A DNA stretch of 8,525 nt from the NCBI GenBank assembly GCA_051961995.1, contig JBQCCR010000081.1, forward strand, positions 1 through 8,525, written 5' to 3'. The DNA is from 66-474 sp051961995 (GTDB lineage Bacteria; Pseudomonadota; Gammaproteobacteria; Xanthomonadales; Rhodanobacteraceae). A program made the translations under genes and the position numbers. Shown here piece after piece: positions 5,567 to 8,525 of this stretch. Every line of letters starts with the position of its first letter. Position 1 is the first letter of the stretch. The notes below the pieces were generated by a model that saw nothing but the letters and a program-made list of their open reading frames with translations, was not told the origin of the DNA and did not search any database.

Positions 5567-7126
5567 ATGCAAAACATCCACACCGACAAAATCCTCATCC
5601 TCGATTTCGGTTCGCAGTACACGCAGCTGATCGCGCGGCGGGTGCGCGAGATCGGCGTCTACTGCGAAGTCTGGGCGTGGGATCACAAGCCCGACGAGAT
5701 CGCGAAGTTCGCGCCGAAGGGCGTGATCCTTTCCGGTAGTCCGGAATCGGCGATCGAAACGAATGCGCCGCGCATCGCCGACCAGGTGTTCGCGCTGAGT
5801 GTGCCGCTGCTGGGCATCTGCTACGGACTGCAGGCGATGGCGCTGCAACTGGGCGGCAAGGTCGAAGGCGGGCACGCGCGCGAATTCGGCCACGCCAAGA
5901 TCAAGCCGACCCGGCAGTCGCAATTGCTGAGCGGGCTGGAGACCAACGACGCGCCGCAGGACGTGTGGATGTCGCACGGCGATCGCGTCACCGCGTTGCC
6001 ACCCGGATTCGAGTTGATCGCGTCCACCGACAGCGTCCCGATCGCTGCCGCGGCGGACGAAGCGAACCGTCGCTACGGTATCCAGTTCCATCCGGAGGTC
6101 ACGCACACGAAGCATGGCGCGGAAATCCTGCGCCGCTTCGTGGTGGACATCTGCGACTGCGCCACGCTCTGGACGTCCGCCAACATCATCGAGGATGCGG
6201 TCGCGCGCGTGCGCGCGCAGGTCGGCGGCGACAAGGTATTGCTCGGGCTCTCCGGCGGCGTGGATTCATCCGTCGTCGCCGCACTGCTGGAGAAGGCGAT
6301 CGGCGACCAGCTCACGTGCGTGTTCGTGGACACCGGCCTGCTGCGCGCGGGCGAGGGCGATCAGGTCATGGACACGATGGCGCGACACATGGGCGTGCGC
6401 GTGATCCGCGTGGATGCCGCCGAACGGTTCTACGCCGCGCTCTCGGGCGTGGCCGATCCGGAGGCCAAGCGCAAGATCATCGGCAAGTTGTTCGTCGAAG
6501 TCTTCGACGAGGAAGCGCACAAGCTGCGGGGCGTGAAGTGGCTGGCGCAGGGCACGATCTATCCGGATGTGATCGAGTCGGCCGGCAGCAGCACCGGCAA
6601 GGCGCACGTGATCAAGTCGCACCACAACGTCGGCGGCTTGCCGGAAAAAATGAACTTGGCGTTGGTCGAGCCGTTGCGCGAGCTGTTCAAGGACGAGGTG
6701 CGCCGCATTGGCGTGGAACTCGGGCTGCCGCGCGAGATGGTCTATCGCCATCCATTCCCCGGCCCGGGTCTGGGCGTGCGGATTCTTGGCGAGGTGAAGG
6801 CCGAGTACGCGCACCTGCTGGCGCAGGCCGACCGCATCTTCATCGAGGAACTGCGCGGCGCAAACCTGTACGACGAAGTCAGCCAGGCCTTCGCCGTGTT
6901 CCTGCCGGTGAAGTCGGTGGGCGTGGTCGGCGACGGTCGCGCCTACGAATGGGTGATCGCGCTGCGCGCGGTGCAGACGATCGACTTCATGACCGCGCGC
7001 TGGGCGCATCTGCCGTACGAATTCCTGGAACGCGTCAGTTTGCGCATCATCAACGAACTGCGCGGCATCTCGCGCGTGGTGTACGACATTTCGGGGAAAC
7101 CACCTGCCACGATCGAGTGGGAGTAG
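5567..7126 (+). CDS. guaA: GMP synthase (glutamine-hydrolysing) GuaA
   Basis: GuaA aminates XMP to GMP using glutamine and ATP, completing guanine nucleotide synthesis in the cytoplasm. It has 519 residues, close to the 525 of E. coli. Class I glutamine amidotransferase domain, about 8-195: ILDFGSQYTQLIARRVRE (10-27), nucleophile Cys85 in GICYGLQAM, and His175/Glu177 in FHPEVTHT. ATP pyrophosphatase domain from about 200: PP-loop LGLSGGVDSSV (226-236), then LAQGTIYPDVIES (326-338) and KSHHNVGGLP (350-359). The C-terminal dimerisation domain includes HPFPGPGLGVRILGE and ends KPPATIEWE, the characteristic terminus. The ATG at 5567 gives the expected N-terminus; TAGGCAGA upstream is a poor ribosome site. 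Its stop is 2 nt before a candidate small ORF, with tadA beyond it, suggesting a guaA-orf-tadA transcription unit. Confidence 0.98.
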   Translation: MQNIHTDKILILDFGSQYTQLIARRVREIGVYCEVWAWDHKPDEIAKFAPKGVILSGSPESAIETNAPRIADQVFALSVPLLGICYGLQAMALQLGGKVEGGHAREFGHAKIKPTRQSQLLSGLETNDAPQDVWMSHGDRVTALPPGFELIASTDSVPIAAAADEANRRYGIQFHPEVTHTKHGAEILRRFVVDICDCATLWTSANIIEDAVARVRAQVGGDKVLLGLSGGVDSSVVAALLEKAIGDQLTCVFVDTGLLRAGEGDQVMDTMARHMGVRVIRVDAAERFYAALSGVADPEAKRKIIGKLFVEVFDEEAHKLRGVKWLAQGTIYPDVIESAGSSTGKAHVIKSHHNVGGLPEKMNLALVEPLRELFKDEVRRIGVELGLPREMVYRHPFPGPGLGVRILGEVKAEYAHLLAQADRIFIEELRGANLYDEVSQAFAVFLPVKSVGVVGDGRAYEWVIALRAVQTIDFMTARWAHLPYEFLERVSLRIINELRGISRVVYDISGKPPATIEWE

Positions 7127-7128
7127 GT

Positions 7129-7257
7129 GTGCGCCGGGAAAAGAAGCATTGGCACGGCGCCACCCGGACCCACATTGCAATCCAGGAACGCGACGCGGAC
7201 GGGAAGGTCGTGGGTCGGATAGAGAAACACAGCGACGAACGGTATCTCGGGGATTGA
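7129..7257 (+). CDS. Candidate small protein (42 aa) between guaA and tadA, unknown function
   Basis: I do not recognise this protein. A GTG at 7129, 2 nt after the guaA stop, opens a 42-codon frame ending in TGA at 7255-7257, 7 nt before the tadA ATG. GGGAG (7119-7123), 5 nt upstream inside the guaA end, could be its ribosome site. Third codon positions are mostly G or C, as in the flanking genes. The product is charged and hydrophilic: a basic start RREKKHWHG, then ATRTHIAIQERDADGKVV, then RIEKHSDERYLGD. No signal peptide, membrane segment or Cys is present. The tight spacing on both sides suggests translational coupling in a guaA-orf-tadA unit. The alternative is a chance frame in a 138-nt spacer; the lack of an ATG and the short length make that quite possible. 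Confidence 0.38.
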   Translation: MRREKKHWHGATRTHIAIQERDADGKVVGRIEKHSDERYLGD

Positions 7258-7264
7258 TCGAAGC

Positions 7265-7744
7265 ATGGCGAGCCCATCCACTTCGGAGTTTTCCCCTGAA
7301 GATCACCGCTTCATGCGCCGCGCGCTGGAGTTTGCCGTGCACGCGCGCGATGCCGACGGCGAAGTGCCGGTCGGTGCGGTGCTGGTGTTGGATAACGAAA
7401 TCGTCGGCGAGGGCTGGAATCGCAATATCACCTTGGCCGACCCGAGCGCCCATGCTGAAATCGGCGCGTTGCGCGAAGCCGGACGGCGCTTGCGCAATCA
7501 CCGCATTCCGGGCTCAACTTTGTACGTGACGCTTGAGCCTTGCGCGATGTGCGCGATGGCGCTGGTGCACGCGCGCGTGGCGCGCGTGGTGTATGCAGCG
7601 ACTGATCCCAAGACCGGCGCGGCCGGTAGCGTGTTCGACACATTGATTTCGGAACGCCACAACCATCGCATCGAGGTGCAGGGCGGCTTGCTGGCTGACG
7701 AATCGGCCGCCCTGTTGCGCGAGTTCTTCCGCGCGCGGCGTTGA
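7265..7744 (+). CDS. tadA: tRNA adenosine(34) deaminase TadA
   Basis: TadA deaminates adenosine 34 of tRNA-Arg(ACG) to inosine, allowing wobble decoding; it is an essential zinc-dependent dimer in many bacteria. The 159-residue protein has the cytidine/deoxycytidylate deaminase fold: FMRRALEFAVHARDADGEVPVGAV (16-39), zinc ligand His63 and proton-shuttle Glu65 in AHAEI, and zinc ligands Cys93 and Cys96 in LEPCAMC. The tail has the TadA-type segments DPKTGAAGSVFD (114-125) and NHRIEV..G.LADE.A.LL..FFR.RR. The position after the second Cys reads AMALVHARV where E. coli has AGAMVHSRI, a mild variant away from the metal ligands. The ATG at 7265 fits the family length. GGGGA 11 nt upstream is a weak Shine-Dalgarno, so coupling to the upstream small frame may help initiation. 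A guanine deaminase is less likely given the TadA-type C-terminus. Confidence 0.96.
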   Translation: MASPSTSEFSPEDHRFMRRALEFAVHARDADGEVPVGAVLVLDNEIVGEGWNRNITLADPSAHAEIGALREAGRRLRNHRIPGSTLYVTLEPCAMCAMALVHARVARVVYAATDPKTGAAGSVFDTLISERHNHRIEVQGGLLADESAALLREFFRARR

Positions 7745-7980
7745 CCCTTGTTCCCGCGCATCCGCGCGAGGATCGCCGTATACGCGCAACGCACCGGGAA
7801 AGAATTTCGCCGGAAACGCCTTTTTTGGCCGCGATCTTTGTAGGTCGGAATCAATGCTTCCGGTTTCCTTGTTCCGCCGCGCGCGTGCTCGCCCGGTAAC
7901 TTGCGCGCCAGTGCGAAGCACCCGCCGTGGCAGATGCAGCGCTTCTTCTTTGTGCAGGCCGGTTGGAGCGTGCCGGCGCT
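7745..7980. other. Non-coding gap upstream of the sigma-54 promoter
   Basis: I see no convincing gene here; the open frames that cross it on either strand lack family features. It contains TTCCCG (7751-7756) paired with CGGGAA (7795-7800), a CGCGCATCCGCGCG block (7755-7768), a T6 run (7821-7826) without a good GC stem before it, and a short perfect palindrome GTGC-GAA-GCAC (7911-7921). GTGCC (7970-7974) pairs with GGCAC (7983-7987) and so overlaps the -24 element. The gap is of suitable length to hold enhancer sites for a sigma-54 activator, but no known operator is recognised. No clear tadA terminator is visible. Confidence 0.5.
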
Positions 7981-7996
7981 TTGGCACGCGATTTGC
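7981..7996 (+). promoter_or_regulatory. Sigma-54 (RpoN) -24/-12 promoter of the HHE gene
   Basis: TTGGCACGCGATTTGC fits the sigma-54 consensus TTGGCACG-N4-TTGC exactly. The -24 GG (7983-7984) and the -12 GC (7995-7996) are separated by the required 10 bp. Transcription would begin about 12 nt later, near 8008. A Shine-Dalgarno GAGGA (8016-8020) and the ATG at 8029 follow at proper distances. Such promoters need an AAA+ enhancer-binding activator, and none is encoded in this window. Confidence 0.85.
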
Positions 7997-8028
7997 GACC
8001 GCAACAGAGGGCATCGAGGACTTCGCGC

Positions 8029-8514
8029 ATGAACAACGGATTGCACGCGAGCGAATTGCTCAGGCAGGAACACGCCCAGGTCGAAGCGCTGTTTTCACGG
8101 TACGAGAGCACCGCCGAGGATGCGCCTGAACGTGCGCGCCTGCTGAGCCAGATCGCGATGGCGCTGTCGGTGCACATGCGCGTGCAGGAAGAGGTGTTCC
8201 ACCCGGCCGCGCGGGCGGCATTGGACGCGGCGGGCAGGGACCTGCTTGACGAAGCCGCGATCGAAAACGTGTCGCAGAAGTATTTCCTGATCGAGCTGAT
8301 CACCTCGCACAAGTCCGACGAGCTGCTCAAGGCCCGGGTGAAGGTGATCCGCAAGCACTTCCGTCACCACGCGCGCGAGGAGGAGCAGCGCATCCTGCCG
8401 CTGCTGGATGCCAGCGGGCTGGATCAGGCTGCACTGGGCTTGCAGATCGTGGCCTGCCGCGAGGCGATGCTGGCGGCTGCCGCGGGTGTAGTGGAAGAGC
8501 AAGTGGACGATTGA
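8029..8514 (+). CDS. Hemerythrin HHE-domain protein, sigma-54-controlled
   Basis: A 161-residue, all-helical, cytoplasmic protein of the hemerythrin/HHE cation-binding family, whose members bind O2, sense O2 or NO, or protect iron centres with a non-haem diiron site. Four-helix landmarks are ELLRQEHAQVEALFSRYE (9-26, His15), SVHMRVQEEVFHPAAR (47-62, His49), LLDEAAIENVSQK (72-84) and KHFRHHAREEEQRILPLL (109-126, His113/His114 and Glu118). By my recollection of the family pattern, the helix-2 ligand at His+4 is Glu but is Gln53 here, and the helix-3 EH ligand is replaced by Asn80, so metal binding may be altered. The ATG at 8029 is chosen over an upstream in-frame start at 7927 because GAGGA lies 8 nt before it, the N-terminus then fits the family, and the longer form would begin upstream of the sigma-54 promoter. 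It stands alone, in the same direction as tadA. The exact role is unknown. Confidence 0.9.
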   Translation: MNNGLHASELLRQEHAQVEALFSRYESTAEDAPERARLLSQIAMALSVHMRVQEEVFHPAARAALDAAGRDLLDEAAIENVSQKYFLIELITSHKSDELLKARVKVIRKHFRHHAREEEQRILPLLDASGLDQAALGLQIVACREAMLAAAAGVVEEQVDD

Positions 8515-8525
8515 GCGGGTTTTTT

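Noticed and set aside
5965..7128. Long second plus-strand frame through guaA
   Set aside because: Arg/Gly-rich out-of-phase shadow of guaA. Only its short tail after the guaA stop was kept, as a separate low-confidence ORF.
7146..7165. TTGGCACG near 7149 as a second sigma-54 promoter
   Set aside because: No TTGC at the -12 spacing (it reads CACC), so only half of the element is present.
6943..7281. Minus-strand frame with a SHSIVAGGFPEMS-like segment across the guaA end
   Set aside because: That segment is simply the complement of the conserved GuaA C-terminus (SGKPPATIEWE), so its apparent conservation is inherited from guaA.
7821..7826. T6 run after tadA as an intrinsic terminator
   Set aside because: No stable GC-rich stem directly precedes it; GCC-TTTTTT-GGC is itself only a weak palindrome.
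7927..8028. Longer N-terminus for the HHE protein
   Set aside because: It would start upstream of the sigma-54 promoter; the added residues are unlike the family, and GAGGA precedes the ATG at 8029.
7498..8073. Minus-strand frames running from tadA through the gap
   Set aside because: They overlap tadA, show no domain and would cover the sigma-54 promoter; no ribosome site was found.
8515..8525. GCGGG followed by T6 at the window end as an HHE terminator
   Set aside because: No matching CCCGC arm close upstream. The run sits at the cut edge, so it cannot be judged.
1..8525. CRISPR array, tRNA, rRNA, riboswitch, transposase or attachment site
   Set aside because: Looked for on both strands; no regular spacer-repeat array, cloverleaf, known riboswitch core or transposase motif was seen by eye.

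Overview
The window is GC-rich bacterial chromosome, very probably a gammaproteobacterium of the Xanthomonadales/Lysobacterales (Xanthomonas, Lysobacter, Rhodanobacter and relatives). The basis is protein style (FolD, GuaB, GuaA, DUF1244, a MoeB with an N-terminal rhodanese domain), strong G/C bias at third codon positions and CGTCATTCCGGC-type palindromic intergenic repeats. This placement is inference; no rRNA or other taxonomic marker is present.

Layout. Positions 1-2264 (+) hold two molybdenum-cofactor genes: the C-terminal four fifths of moeA, entering from the left edge and carrying an in-frame TAA at 34-36, then rhodanese-moeB. Positions 2265-2767 hold a small DUF1244 gene on the minus strand, bracketed by copies of one palindromic repeat. 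folD (+, 2768-3649) converges with a DUF167/YggU gene (-, 3652-3879) with 2 nt between their stops. yggU is divergent from guaB (+, 3957-5411). guaB, guaA (5567-7126), a candidate 42-residue ORF (7129-7257) and tadA (7265-7744) then run in one direction. A 133-bp imperfect palindrome fills most of the guaB-guaA gap. A 284-nt gap after tadA ends in a textbook sigma-54 promoter in front of a hemerythrin (HHE) family gene (8029-8514).

How the genes fit together. moeA and moeB act in molybdopterin synthesis and metal insertion. folD makes 10-formyl-THF, which feeds de novo purine synthesis, and guaB and guaA convert IMP to GMP; tadA makes inosine at tRNA position 34. Most of the window is therefore housekeeping metabolism. 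The only gene with an obviously specialised control signal is the HHE gene.

No CRISPR array, tRNA, rRNA, prophage, transposase or obvious defence or biosynthetic cluster was seen, and I do not see an unknown multi-gene system. The points most worth a second look are the nonsense codon in moeA, the repeat-bracketed DUF1244 gene, the long palindrome between guaB and guaA, and the sigma-54-driven HHE protein with two apparently substituted iron-ligand positions.
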